Positions 8,936-16,890 of a stretch of DNA of 64,000 nucleotides are shown piece by piece. A program made the translations under genes and the position numbers. Origin of the DNA: Lichenibacterium ramalinae. GTDB taxonomy: Bacteria; Pseudomonadota; Alphaproteobacteria; Rhizobiales; Beijerinckiaceae. The DNA lies in the NCBI RefSeq assembly GCF_004137085.1, contig NZ_QYBC01000003.1, positions 124,001 to 188,000 on the forward strand, given 5' to 3'. Below the pieces are notes generated by a model. That model saw only the letters and a list, made by a program, of their open reading frames with translations, was not told the DNA's origin and ran no database searches. The first letter of the stretch is position 1. Each line of letters opens with the position of its first letter.

Positions 8936-9400
8936 TCACGGCTCGATCCCTTTCGATCGGCCGACGGCGCTTTGGGCCTGTTCGATGCCGTCCTTCGCAT
9001 CCTCCAGCTCCCCGCGCGCCGCGTCGATATCGGTCCCGGCACCCGTGGCGAGTCTGGAGAAGGCGGCCTTGAGCCGATCGAGCTCCGCCTCGCTGAGGTC
9101 TTCCAGCGCCAGCATCTTGTTGCGGGCGTCGCGGTCGACGCGGATCAACTCGTCGAGCTTGAGCTGGATCGCCGCCGCGTCACGGTTCTGCGCATGCTGG
9201 AGCAGGAACACCATCAGGAACGTCACGATGGTGGTGCCCGTGTTGATGACGAGTTGCCAGGTGTCGGAATAGCCGAAGACCGGCCCCACGGCGGCCCACC
9301 CCATGACGGTCAGGCAAGCCAGGGCGAAGGTCGAGCCTCGCCCCATCTGCCGGGCGGTCCAGTGGGCGAGCGATGAGAAGACCGAGTTGGGCGGGGTCAA
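8936..9400 (-). CDS. Low-affinity iron permease family protein
   Basis: The protein has 154 residues. The N-terminal half has two membrane segments (FALACLTVMGWAAVGPVFG and WQLVINTGTTIVTFLMVFLLQ) followed by the hallmark HAQNRDAAAIQLKLDELI, which is characteristic of the bacterial Fet4-like (Iron_permease) family. The C-terminal third is a charged helix that could form a coiled coil. Despite the family name, transport has not been shown for most bacterial members. It faces the MscS gene tail to tail. Confidence 0.85.
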   Translation of the reverse strand: MTPPNSVFSSLAHWTARQMGRGSTFALACLTVMGWAAVGPVFGYSDTWQLVINTGTTIVTFLMVFLLQHAQNRDAAAIQLKLDELIRVDRDARNKMLALEDLSEAELDRLKAAFSRLATGAGTDIDAARGELEDAKDGIEQAQSAVGRSKGIEP

Positions 9401-9479
9401 GGTCGGGCGCTCGTCCCCAGCTGTCGTCCAGCCCCGCCGCCACCCTTCGGCGCCGCGAGGGCCGCCGCCGGGACCCGCA

Positions 9480-9902
9480 TCAACCCTCCTTCGGCACGAG
9501 GCCGTGGCGGAGCATCGTCTGCTTCATCGTCGCCGGATCGGGTCTGCCGCCCTGGGCAAGCGCCGCCATCTCGCGGAAATAATCGGGGCCGAGCACGCCG
9601 GGCGTGAGGACGCTGACGCAGACGGCGGTCTCCGAGGTTGCGTTGGTGAAGCCGTGAACGATGCCGCGCGGGATGTGCAGGGTCTCGCCGGGGCCGACGT
9701 CGACGCTTTGACCATCCACGCTCCAGGTCGTCGTCCCGGTCAGGCCGTAGACTGTCTCCTCCCAATCACGGTGGTGGTGGGGAACCGGCATCCGGCTGCC
9801 GGGGAACAGGTGCATCTCGAACATGGTCAGGCTGCCTCGCGTCGTCTCCGGCGTTTGGAGGAAGCGCAGCTCCATGCTGGGCATCGTCACCGTTTCGACC
9901 AT
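9480..9902 (-). CDS. Cupin domain-containing protein
   Basis: The product is 140 residues from ATG 9902. The first cupin motif is visible as PVPHHHRDWEETVYGLTG (metal-binding histidines and glutamate). The second is GETLHIPRGIVHGFTN, with its conserved Pro and His. The C-terminal ~45 residues (LGPDYFREMAALAQ) are like the tails of quercetinase- and mannose-isomerase-like single-domain cupins. The likely role is a metal-bound small-molecule enzyme or sensor. No neighbour points to a substrate. Confidence 0.85.
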   Translation of the reverse strand: MVETVTMPSMELRFLQTPETTRGSLTMFEMHLFPGSRMPVPHHHRDWEETVYGLTGTTTWSVDGQSVDVGPGETLHIPRGIVHGFTNATSETAVCVSVLTPGVLGPDYFREMAALAQGGRPDPATMKQTMLRHGLVPKEG

Positions 9903-10244
9903 GGTGCATCTCCGGACTGACGCGATCTGACGGGGGACAGTCCGACGTCGGACCGTCTTTCCGCAACCCCATGCCGGCGCCGACGTCATCGTCGATCCGT
10001 TTGGACGAGGCTGGCCGGCGGACGGTGAACCGCCGCGACGCCGCGCGCCACAACGAGAGCGGGGCCGCGGACGAGAGCGTTCTCGCCTTCGACGTCCGCA
10101 GCCCCGCCGGGCACCTCGACCGCTCGGCGGCCCTGCTCCAAGCTCGGCCGATCGCCCGCGCCACTCTGGCGCTCGTTGCGATGAACGATCCTGCTCTCTC
10201 GCCAGTTGGTGCACCACAACGGCGACGGGCATGGAGTACGCAGG
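9903..10244. other. 342-bp gap with no convincing gene
   Basis: This is the upstream region of the cupin gene (minus strand) and of the small gene at 10245 (plus strand). Open frames crossing it on the plus strand (9971-10546) lack a ribosome site and have Arg/Ala-rich noise composition. Confidence 0.4.
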
Positions 10245-10475
10245 ATGGACACGAACCCAATCAAGGTCATCTGGCTGTCGATCGGCCGGCATGTGGCCGA
10301 TTCCGATCTCGTCGTCAGCGACTTTCACCTGGCCCGCAACGGGGAGGCGTCAGGCCTGACGATCAGCGTCAACCATCCGAACCGCAGCAACGACGACGGC
10401 AATCGGGACGAAGCCATGACCTTCGCCCGGGCGCTGTGTCGCGAGTTCGGCGAAACGGAGCCCATGGAAGGCTGA
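10245..10475 (+). CDS. Small hypothetical protein, 76 aa
   Basis: ATG 10245 has CGCAGG just upstream. A TTG start 13 codons earlier is possible. The sequence alternates hydrophobic and polar residues (NPIKVIWLSIGRHVADSDLVV) and ends with a helix-like DEAMTFARALCREFGE. It has balanced composition and no low-complexity runs. No family was recognised. Confidence 0.5.
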   Translation: MDTNPIKVIWLSIGRHVADSDLVVSDFHLARNGEASGLTISVNHPNRSNDDGNRDEAMTFARALCREFGETEPMEG

Positions 10476-10681
10476 GCCCTCGGCGGGTCGCAGCCCCGCA
10501 CCCGCCCCGTCGGGGGCCATCGTACCCAGGCGGAGCCATCGCATGAGGTGGCACCGCCGGTTCGGCAAGCCTGCATCGACTTCGGACAGAAAGCCGTGCC
10601 CGGACCCATCTTCGAGCACGACCTTTCACGTGGCGGTGCCGGTCCGGCAGCCGAAGGCCGAAGGACGCGGCAGGACGGAGC

Positions 10682-10930
10682 TCACCGGGCGGTCGACCAT
10701 CCGTCGAGGTGAGGCGGCAGTTCGAGGGTCGCGGGGTTGGCGCCGTCCAGGGCCGGCATGCAGTCGCCGTTCAGCAGGGCTTTGAGGACCGCCGCGGGAT
10801 GGCCGCCGGCCACGAGCTGCGCGCCGTTGCAGCTCGCCACCCATTTGCCCTCCCCATTCTCGCCCCAGGCGTTCGGCCTCGCCCATTCGATGACGAAGTG
10901 GCGCTTCTGAGTGGTGTGTTCATAGATCAT
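10682..10930 (-). CDS. Small hypothetical protein, 82 aa
   Basis: ATG 10930 is chosen over the upstream start at 10981. The protein begins MIYEHTTQKRHFVIEWARP and continues with KWVASCNGAQLVAGGHPAAVLKALL, which reads like a small mixed alpha/beta domain. No family was recognised. It lies in a loosely packed stretch. Confidence 0.5.
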   Translation of the reverse strand: MIYEHTTQKRHFVIEWARPNAWGENGEGKWVASCNGAQLVAGGHPAAVLKALLNGDCMPALDGANPATLELPPHLDGWSTAR

Positions 10931-11092
10931 GGGGACGCTCACGCTGGAGATCGCGACGCAACGCGACCGTAACGACCTCACAGTATAAATCGCCGAAACG
11001 ACAGCCCCACGCCGAAATTGAGTTACCGCGCCGGCTGCACGCGACGTGGAGCGGAAGGCGAAAGCGCTCTCCTGCCATCACGACGTCTCGCG

Positions 11093-11236
11093 TCACAGCA
11101 ACATCAACAGTGCGATCAGGCCCACTGCGGCCATGCCCAAGACCGCGGGAAGGATCGAGACCGCGATCTCAGGCAAGGACAGGTCGTGAGCGGCTGTGCC
11201 GCGATGGGGCGGTAAGGGTCGAAAGCGGTACGGCAT
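11093..11236 (-). CDS. Small single-pass membrane protein, 47 aa
   Basis: ATG 11236 has a GAGG ribosome site ~8 bases upstream (minus strand). The first ~24 residues are polar and basic. The last ~24 (EIAVSILPAVLGMAAVGLIALLMLL) form one transmembrane helix that ends at the stop. It resembles the other 43-codon membrane ORF at 16759 in design but not in sequence. Function is unknown. Confidence 0.4.
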   Translation of the reverse strand: MPYRFRPLPPHRGTAAHDLSLPEIAVSILPAVLGMAAVGLIALLMLL

Positions 11237-11503
11237 GATGAGGACCTCGGGCGGGTGCCGCCTGCGGAGCAAGTCGCGCGCCGGCCGGTGAGGATCGCTG
11301 CGTAAGCTCTGCACCGAAGCGTCCCGATGCACGGAAAATCGCAGTTCCGCCCGTCGATGTTTGCCCGCGCCCCAGGGTCGACCCGCGTGACACCACCGTC
11401 GCCGACATCACATCCGACGTCGTTGCCGCCGCCGTGGTGCGGAACCGGGCTCGATGGCGGCTCTGCCGCGGCTGATCGCGTCCGTTACCTCCGACGGTGC
11501 AGA

Positions 11504-11836
11504 ATGGTCGAACGCCTGTTCGGCGCCTTTTTACGCGATCTTAAGCCAGTCTGGCTATTCGATGCATCTTGCGATCCCACACGGGTGATAGTCGGCATGC
11601 CAAAACTTCACATGAATTTTGACGTCAAGGTCAAAGATTCGAAGCTGGCCGCTATCATCCATTCGGCGCTGCTGTTCGAAGATCCCAAAGCTTATCTAGA
11701 CGCGGCGTGTCAGACCTTCCATCGGCTGGAATGGCTGCGGGAGGGCTCGATCATGAGACATGTCGGCAACCTCTATCGGTTACGCGAGATCGAGATGGTG
11801 ATGGCCTTTCAGCGGGACCTCGCGACATGCCCGTGA
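11504..11836 (+). CDS. Hypothetical protein, 110 aa, in locally AT-richer DNA
   Basis: The frame is open further upstream, but coding character begins near ATG 11504 (MVERLFGAFLRDLKPVWLF). The product has hydrophobic helix-like segments (LAAIIHSALLFEDPKAYLDAA) and ends LATCP. Third-position GC is lower than in neighbours (codons such as ttt, tta, att are used), which may mean a different origin. The ribosome site is weak. No family was recognised. Confidence 0.4.
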   Translation: MVERLFGAFLRDLKPVWLFDASCDPTRVIVGMPKLHMNFDVKVKDSKLAAIIHSALLFEDPKAYLDAACQTFHRLEWLREGSIMRHVGNLYRLREIEMVMAFQRDLATCP

Positions 11837-12425
11837 GGCGCTTCTGTCCTGCCCCTTCGAACGCTCCAGTCTGGATGTCCTAGCGCCAGTGCCTGACTGA
11901 AGTGCTTCCGTCGTGGGTGAAGGCGCTCCAACTCTCGCCACGAGAGCAGTTTCACCGGTTCGGAGTCGTCGAGGCGACCTCGAAAGCCGATACCGCTGCA
12001 GCGTGTGTCGGGCCCTTGGCGACACGCGCCAGCTTCAGACCCCGAGGGGCGAGACCCGCCCGACATGGGCCGGCAAGTCCGTCCCGGTCTTGGCGCGGTC
12101 GACGACGTCGAGCCGCTCAGGCGAAGGCCGGGTGCGTGGGTGCTCGTCCAGTGCCGCCCGAACCGCCGCGCCTCACCTGGACGATGGCCGACACCCGATC
12201 CCTCGCGGCTCCCATCACCGTGAGAGTAGATCCGAGCTCTCCAGCCTGCATCGTCGGCTCCGCCCATCACTGAAGCGCCACGGTGCAACCTTCCTGCCGT
12301 TGAGGAATTTCATCCGATGCCACGGCAGGCACGACCGATCCGGCGATCGTTTGTGTTTTTTTGGCCGTTAACGTTCGGGTAACCATTCATCGGTTATTAA
12401 CCCTCTCAGTCGAGGGGGTTAAGAC
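11837..12425. other. 589-bp gap with no convincing gene
   Basis: Open frames on both strands overlap each other and lack ribosome sites. The last ~70 bases before 12426 are AT-rich and look like the promoter of the coiled-coil gene run (see the entry at 12361). Confidence 0.4.
12361..12425 (+). promoter_or_regulatory. Putative promoter/regulatory region of the coiled-coil gene run
   Basis: This is an AT-rich stretch with three TTAA words. TTAA at 12368 is followed after 7 bases by GTAAC, one mismatch from a CtrA box. The near-palindrome GGTTATTAACC follows, then a CCCTC/GAGGG hairpin with a 6-base loop. GAGGGGG directly before TTAAGAC-ATG is the ribosome site of the gene at 12426. CtrA control is only a suggestion. 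Confidence 0.35.
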
Positions 12426-13046
12426 ATGTCTGGAATGACGAAGTTTTACGCATCGCGGATGCTGGACGGACGCGGCAGCGCCTCCGAAGAGAACCTCGCT
12501 CCGAGGATCGACATCTCCAGCTCACTCGGGGTGGCGGCCAACATCCATCGCAGGATCGATGCCGCCAGGGACAACAACAGCCTTCGACCCTCCGTCTCGG
12601 AAGCGGAGACAGACAAGCGAAGCGATTTCGTCAGCAACTACGGCGCTGCCTTGGGCATGCTGGAGAACGTCAACGCCGGGTTTGCCGATGTCTACAACAG
12701 ACTCCAGGAATCCGAGCGCAACAAAGAGCAGCTGAACGCCGACGTCGAGCGGCAGAATCAGATCATCCAGCAGCTGCAGTACGATCTTGAAGTTTCGAAG
12801 CGGCATTGCGACGAATCCGAAAAGGAAAGCGCTGAGCTCGCCGATCGCGTGATCGCCGAAACGGCCCGTGCCGCCAATCTGGAGGACAACAATCGCCAGA
12901 TCGAGCAGGCGCTGCACGAGACGAGGGTGCGTGTCAAAGAACTCGAGGAGGTCAGCAGGACGCTTCACGACGGCATCTTCACCATTTTCGGCGTCGGCTC
13001 CCCGACCCAGAAGGTGCTCGGTGAACTCGGCCGAAAGCATGTCTGA
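12426..13046 (+). CDS. Coiled-coil protein of unknown function (gene 1 of run)
   Basis: The product has 206 residues and a strong GAGGGGG ribosome site. Residues 1-70 are low-structure. Residues ~85-185 are a long heptad-rich helix (VYNRLQESERNKEQLNADVE, IIQQLQYDLEVSKRH, IEQALHETRVRVKELEEV). The end carries the motif LHDGIFTIFGVGS followed by QKVLGEL. The same motif ends the third gene (LHSKIMTAFGRSS, HKALLVAM) and, in shortened form, the fifth (FHDTIIDEFQ). No signal peptide or membrane segment is visible, so it is probably a cytoplasmic structural or scaffold protein. No family was recognised. Confidence 0.8.
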   Translation: MSGMTKFYASRMLDGRGSASEENLAPRIDISSSLGVAANIHRRIDAARDNNSLRPSVSEAETDKRSDFVSNYGAALGMLENVNAGFADVYNRLQESERNKEQLNADVERQNQIIQQLQYDLEVSKRHCDESEKESAELADRVIAETARAANLEDNNRQIEQALHETRVRVKELEEVSRTLHDGIFTIFGVGSPTQKVLGELGRKHV

Positions 13047-13121
13047 TACGGGTCGTGCTTGTTGCCTGCCTTGAAATGCATTCAGCCAATAGTTGATTCC
13101 AGCCTCGTCCATGGAAGAACG

Positions 13122-13628
13122 ATGATGAGTGCATTTCAGGCCGGGAGAGAGTTGCAGCACGACGGCGAGACATATTCTGCACAGGAAGAGATCAATCAGT
13201 TCATGAACCGATTTCTCGGCTTCGTGTCGCGCGACAATTCCCGTGCGCGCGTCGCGCCTGAGCAGTTGAGAGAAGTCGGAGCCCTGACGGTCCAAGACCT
13301 CAGCGCTGCGCTCGATAAGGTCGATCAGGTGTTTCAGTGCCTGGACAATGAGAGGCTGCGGTCGGTCCAGTACAGCATACAGTTGGAAGCCTTGAACTCG
13401 CTGCATCGCGCCACCGTCCTGACGAGAGACGAGTCGGCTACGAAGGCCGATGAAGGCGCACTGCACCGGCGGTGCCAGGACTTGCAGGACTACATCGACC
13501 TTCTAGCGCGAGTGTATCCCGCACTGAGGCTCGGCCGCGGCAAAGCGACCAGGATCGACGCATGCCGCACCCGCCTCGGCAAGCGCGTCAAGCGCCAACG
13601 GCGCAGGAGCAGCGCCGTCGCTCACTGA
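13122..13628 (+). CDS. Hypothetical protein, 168 aa (gene 2 of coiled-coil run)
   Basis: It starts at ATG 13122 behind GGAAG. An upstream start at 13059 is less likely. The body is helical (EEINQFMNRFLGFVSRDNS, LSAALDKVDQVFQCLDNERL, LQDYIDLLARVYPALRLG) with a strongly basic, Arg-rich tail (KRVKRQRRRSS) that could bind nucleic acid or anionic lipid or polysaccharide. It lacks the shared terminal motif of genes 1, 3 and 5 but sits between them with a short gap. No family was recognised. Confidence 0.65.
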   Translation: MMSAFQAGRELQHDGETYSAQEEINQFMNRFLGFVSRDNSRARVAPEQLREVGALTVQDLSAALDKVDQVFQCLDNERLRSVQYSIQLEALNSLHRATVLTRDESATKADEGALHRRCQDLQDYIDLLARVYPALRLGRGKATRIDACRTRLGKRVKRQRRRSSAVAH

Positions 13629-13944
13629 GCCCGGAAGCTGTCGATCGGTCGAGATCGACGGAAAGGTTCTCCGCGTTCGGCATGCCGTAGCGGACACACG
13701 CCAGACCGCAGACGCGACAAGCGACCCTCGCCGCGGAGCCTGCTCCCGCTGTCCGACCCCGCGATCCCGCCGCAGCGTCATGGCGTCGGTCCGGCGCGGG
13801 CGACCCGCCGATCCGGCGCGTCGGGCGCTCCGAAACCTGTTCAAGGGGCCGTATGGGCGAGGATGGCTGAACCCTTCGCATATACAAGTCACGCAATCTC
13901 AACGTAAGGTGCTGGATAACGGCGCAGGCACCGGAGATCGCGTA
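13629..13944. other. 316-bp gap, probable internal promoter
   Basis: The frame of the next gene stays open back to an ATG at 13780, but this part has non-coding composition. An AT-richer stretch around 13875-13925 just before the preferred GTG start may be a promoter or leader. Confidence 0.35.
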
Positions 13945-14514
13945 GTGACCAACGTTCCGTCCGCTCTGAGGGTGACACCGCTGAGGCCAGATCGGGGCGC
14001 GATCTCGGTCTTCACGGGCGGTGCCTCCGAGGCGTCGATCGGACCAGGACGCTTCGAACGCCTGCCCACGCCGGACCCTGCCGAGTCGGTCGCGTTGACG
14101 CCGCGCAACTACGAGACGGCTCTGAGCCTGCTCGAATGTGCCGCCAAGGCATTGGAGATCCTCTACGACCGGCGCGACCAGCTCGAAGCCACGATCGAGG
14201 ACGTCTCGCTGCGGGCCGAAGGGGCGGTGGTGTCGGCGCAGGCCAAGATGCTCGACTGGCAGCAGGTGGCCGCCGGGCTGAAAGACCAGGTCCAGGACCT
14301 GGAGCGTCGCCTTGCCGCCATGCAGCAGCGCGCCGAACGCGCCGAGAGCCAGTTCGCGGCCGAGCGTGACCGCGTGGAAGCGGCCGAGCGCCAAGCCGCC
14401 GAGGCGCTCGACATCTCCCAGGGCCTGCATTCCAAGATCATGACGGCCTTCGGACGCAGTTCGAGCGCTCACAAGGCGCTTCTCGTCGCGATGGACGACG
14501 TGTCAGGCGTATGA
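13945..14514 (+). CDS. Coiled-coil protein of unknown function (gene 3 of run)
   Basis: The product is 189 residues from GTG 13945, which has GGAG ~8 bases upstream. The computed ATG at 13780 would add ~55 residues of noise-like sequence. Residues ~55-175 form one long helix rich in Glu, Gln, Arg and Ala (KDQVQDLERRLAAMQQRAER, DRVEAAERQAAEALDI). It ends with LHSKIMTAFGRSS and HKALLVAM, the motif shared with gene 1: L-H-x-x-I-x-T-x-F-G, then S, K and L at matching spacing. It has no signal peptide and no recognised family. Confidence 0.7.
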   Translation: MTNVPSALRVTPLRPDRGAISVFTGGASEASIGPGRFERLPTPDPAESVALTPRNYETALSLLECAAKALEILYDRRDQLEATIEDVSLRAEGAVVSAQAKMLDWQQVAAGLKDQVQDLERRLAAMQQRAERAESQFAAERDRVEAAERQAAEALDISQGLHSKIMTAFGRSSSAHKALLVAMDDVSGV

Positions 14515-14549
14515 GCCCGCAAAGCAGCACCGGATGACGTGCGGAGCCC

Positions 14550-16034
14550 GTGAAAGTCATGTTTGAAGGCTGGTCCCTGAAGCGGAGGCAGGCGCCCACG
14601 GGAGAGGTGACTCGGCCGCAACCCGCTGTTTCCGGGCCGGACGACGAGCCCGTGCATCTCGCCGCCGGCGGACCGCTCGACGCGCTGGGGCAGCAGAGCG
14701 AAAACGTTCGCGACCGCGTGAACCGCATGGCGACGCGCCTCGACGAACTGCGCTCGCTGTCGGCCGAGTTCGACCTCATCGTCGGCCCGCTCAACGGGTT
14801 CGTCGACCAACACGCGGCGTCCCGCGCGCGGCTAATGGAAGTGGAAGCGCTGCTGGCGCGCGAGCGCGAGATCGGCGCCGCCGTGCGGGCCGAGCTGGGC
14901 GTCCTGCAGCTCACCAGCGCCAAGACCTTCGGTGATTTCCAGGACGCGCTGTCGGCTCTGTCCGACCGCGAGGAGGTCGTGCGCCGCCAGGACGTGCAGG
15001 TGACCGAATTGCGCATCCGCGGCGCCGACCTCAAGAGCCATGCCGACAGCTTGGAGGCGCGTCTGTTCGTCGAGGCGGACCGCGCCAAAGCACTGACGGA
15101 CGACAATGCCGCGCTGCGCGGCGAGCTGGCGAGGGCCGAGGAAGCGCGCGTCGCCAGTGATCGCGATCTCGCCGAGACGCGCGAAACCTTGGGGCTGACG
15201 GAAGCCGAGGCGTCCCGCCTGCAGGCCTTGGCGGAATCCCTGTCGCTCAGGATCTCGGGCCTCAGCCGCACCGTGGCGGACCTGGAGCCGCAGCTACAGA
15301 TGGCGCGCAGCACGGCGGCGCTGGTCCAGGGCAAATACGCCGTGGAACAAGCGGCCCGGCAGAAAAGCGAGGCGGCGCGGGAGGCCGAGCGGGCCGCGCA
15401 TGAGATGGAGCTGGCCTCTCAATCGATGAAGATCGACGGGTTGAACGCCCATGTCGTCAACACCGACAAGCTGATCGCCCATCTCCGCGACCAGCTCCAC
15501 GACAAGTCGGAAGCGTTTCGCGCCGCCGAGAAGGCCTCGCGCGATGCCGCCGCCGAGAGACTGTCGCTGGAGCGCCGGCTCGACTCGGCGCTGGAAGCCT
15601 CGGCGCGCAACACCGCGCAGCTCGGGGATGCGCAGCGATCCGGTGCCGAACTCGCCAGCCGCGCCGACATGCTCGCCAAGGCGCTGGCCGCCAAGGACGG
15701 GGCGTTCGACGCCGCCAACCGCAAGGCGGCCAGCCTGCTCGACCGCATCGAGAGCATCAACGCCCGCTTCGCGCTCGAGCGTTCGGAGTTCGAGGCCACC
15801 CACCGGCGCACCATCGAGGAACTGCAGAACGAGCGGGCGGAGCGTTCGCTGGCGCATGGCGCGCTCGACATCGCGCGCCGGAGCCGGTCCTCGCTGCTCG
15901 CCCAATACACCGAGTTGAAACGCCGCACCGGCGGCGCCGACACGCGCACGAACGACGACGCTCCTGCACTCGAGGCCGGCCGGCCCCCAGATAGCAACGT
16001 CATGGCCTTCACGCCGCCCGAAGCGGGCGCGTGA
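14550..16034 (+). CDS. Long coiled-coil protein (gene 4 of run)
   Basis: The product has 494 residues. GTG 14550 follows GGAG, and ATG 14559 is an alternative. After ~40 low-structure residues, nearly the whole chain (residues ~45-460) is heptad-patterned helix with Ala, Glu, Arg and Leu dominating (RVNRMATRLDELRSLSAEFD, SLSLRISGLSRTVADLEPQL, LIAHLRDQLHDKSEAFRAAE, ESINARFALERSEFEATHRR). There is no ATPase head, so it is not SMC or RecN. It has no membrane segment and a disordered acidic/Pro tail. It resembles crescentin- or filament-like proteins in design only. Encoded between two smaller coiled-coil proteins, it is probably a partner in one assembly. Confidence 0.8.
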   Translation: MKVMFEGWSLKRRQAPTGEVTRPQPAVSGPDDEPVHLAAGGPLDALGQQSENVRDRVNRMATRLDELRSLSAEFDLIVGPLNGFVDQHAASRARLMEVEALLAREREIGAAVRAELGVLQLTSAKTFGDFQDALSALSDREEVVRRQDVQVTELRIRGADLKSHADSLEARLFVEADRAKALTDDNAALRGELARAEEARVASDRDLAETRETLGLTEAEASRLQALAESLSLRISGLSRTVADLEPQLQMARSTAALVQGKYAVEQAARQKSEAAREAERAAHEMELASQSMKIDGLNAHVVNTDKLIAHLRDQLHDKSEAFRAAEKASRDAAAERLSLERRLDSALEASARNTAQLGDAQRSGAELASRADMLAKALAAKDGAFDAANRKAASLLDRIESINARFALERSEFEATHRRTIEELQNERAERSLAHGALDIARRSRSSLLAQYTELKRRTGGADTRTNDDAPALEAGRPPDSNVMAFTPPEAGA

Positions 16035-16088
16035 CGGCCGAGTCGTTCGGGCCGAAGAGTTCGACCCCAGTTGCCTGAGGAGAGTACG

Positions 16089-16523
16089 ATGGTGGACGCT
16101 GTGATGCAGAGCCGTGATGACGCCGATGGCACCGCCTTGGTCGTGATGCCCGTCGGGGTGTCGTCCGACCGTGTGGTGGATTTTTCGTCCTCGATGAAGG
16201 ACAGGCTGCTCCAGAATGCCGCCGAGGGCGCGAACGCAGGCAAGCGCGACTGGTCCTCGGCGCTCGACCTCGTCAGCGAGGCCTTCGAGGCGATCCGCAT
16301 GGCGGACGAGCGCGCGGCAGCCTCGGAAGAGTACCAGGCCGAGATGATGCAACGCCATGCCGACCAGGTGAAGGTCATGGAAACCCGCATCGTCGCCGCC
16401 GAGAAGCGCGCCGATGCGGCTGAGAACCGCGCCAAGGTGGCGGAAGGCTGGCTGTCGAAGTTCCACGACACGATCATCGACGAGTTCCAGCGCACCTTCG
16501 CGTCGCGGCATGGCGAGCGCTGA
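16089..16523 (+). CDS. Coiled-coil protein of unknown function (gene 5 of run)
   Basis: The product is 144 residues from ATG 16089 with TGAGGAGAG four bases upstream. The earlier TTG at 16071 is not needed. Residues ~60-125 form a helix (LDLVSEAFEAIRMADERAAA, MMQRHADQVKVMETRIVAAE, KRADAAENRAKVAEG). It ends with FHDTIIDEFQRTF, a shortened version of the terminal motif of genes 1 and 3. It is probably co-transcribed with gene 4, since the gap is 54 bases. Confidence 0.75.
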   Translation: MVDAVMQSRDDADGTALVVMPVGVSSDRVVDFSSSMKDRLLQNAAEGANAGKRDWSSALDLVSEAFEAIRMADERAAASEEYQAEMMQRHADQVKVMETRIVAAEKRADAAENRAKVAEGWLSKFHDTIIDEFQRTFASRHGER

Positions 16524-16543
16524 AGCCCGGATTCGCGTGTGAG

Positions 16544-16583
16544 GCGACGGGGGAGGCCGGAACGGACGCGGCTTCCCCGTCGC
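16544..16583 (+). terminator. Stem-loop after the coiled-coil run
   Basis: GCGACGGGG (16544-16552) and CCCCGTCGC (16575-16583) are perfect 9-bp arms around a 22-base region, 21 bases after the gene 5 stop. There is no clear T tract. Confidence 0.4.
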
Positions 16584-16758
16584 TGGAGCGCTTTCGCCTT
16601 CGGCGACGTCGCTCCCCCTTCCGAACCGTGAGCAGGCCCATCGGCTGCGAACGCCGATGCGGCTCCGGGACCGTCGATGTCGCTTCAAGCCCGGTGATCG
16701 GGCCCGCGTGCGACACCCCGCGTGTGTCGGGGGCAGCCTGCCGCTCCGGCGCGCGGCG

Positions 16759-16890
16759 TCAGCGGCGCCGACGGGATCGCGGCCGCAGCATCAGGGCGGC
16801 GGCGCTGGTGACGAAGACGAACGACAGGCTTGCCACGAGCGTGAAGGCGCGGAGCTCATGGGGGCCGATGGCGTGGTGGTGAGCGGTCAT
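16759..16890 (-). CDS. Small membrane protein, 43 aa
   Basis: This short minus-strand frame is supported by an excellent ribosome site: AGGAGG, six bases before ATG 16890. The product starts MTAHHHAIGPHELR, has one membrane helix (FTLVASLSFVFVTSAAALML) and ends in a basic cap RPRSRRRR, which predicts a cytoplasmic C-terminus. Function is unknown. Confidence 0.5.
   Translation of the reverse strand: MTAHHHAIGPHELRAFTLVASLSFVFVTSAAALMLRPRSRRRR

Noticed and set aside
7583-9376. 597-codon plus-strand frame across the MscS and iron permease genes
   Set aside because: Arg/Pro/Gly-rich noise in the wrong frame relative to two recognised genes.
11809-12371. Frames of 120-160 codons on both strands between the 11.5 kb gene and the coiled-coil run
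   Set aside because: They overlap each other, lack start signals and have noise composition.
14550-16034. Gene 4 of the coiled-coil run as an SMC/RecN-type ATPase
   Set aside because: No Walker A, Walker B or signature motif is present; it is coiled coil only.
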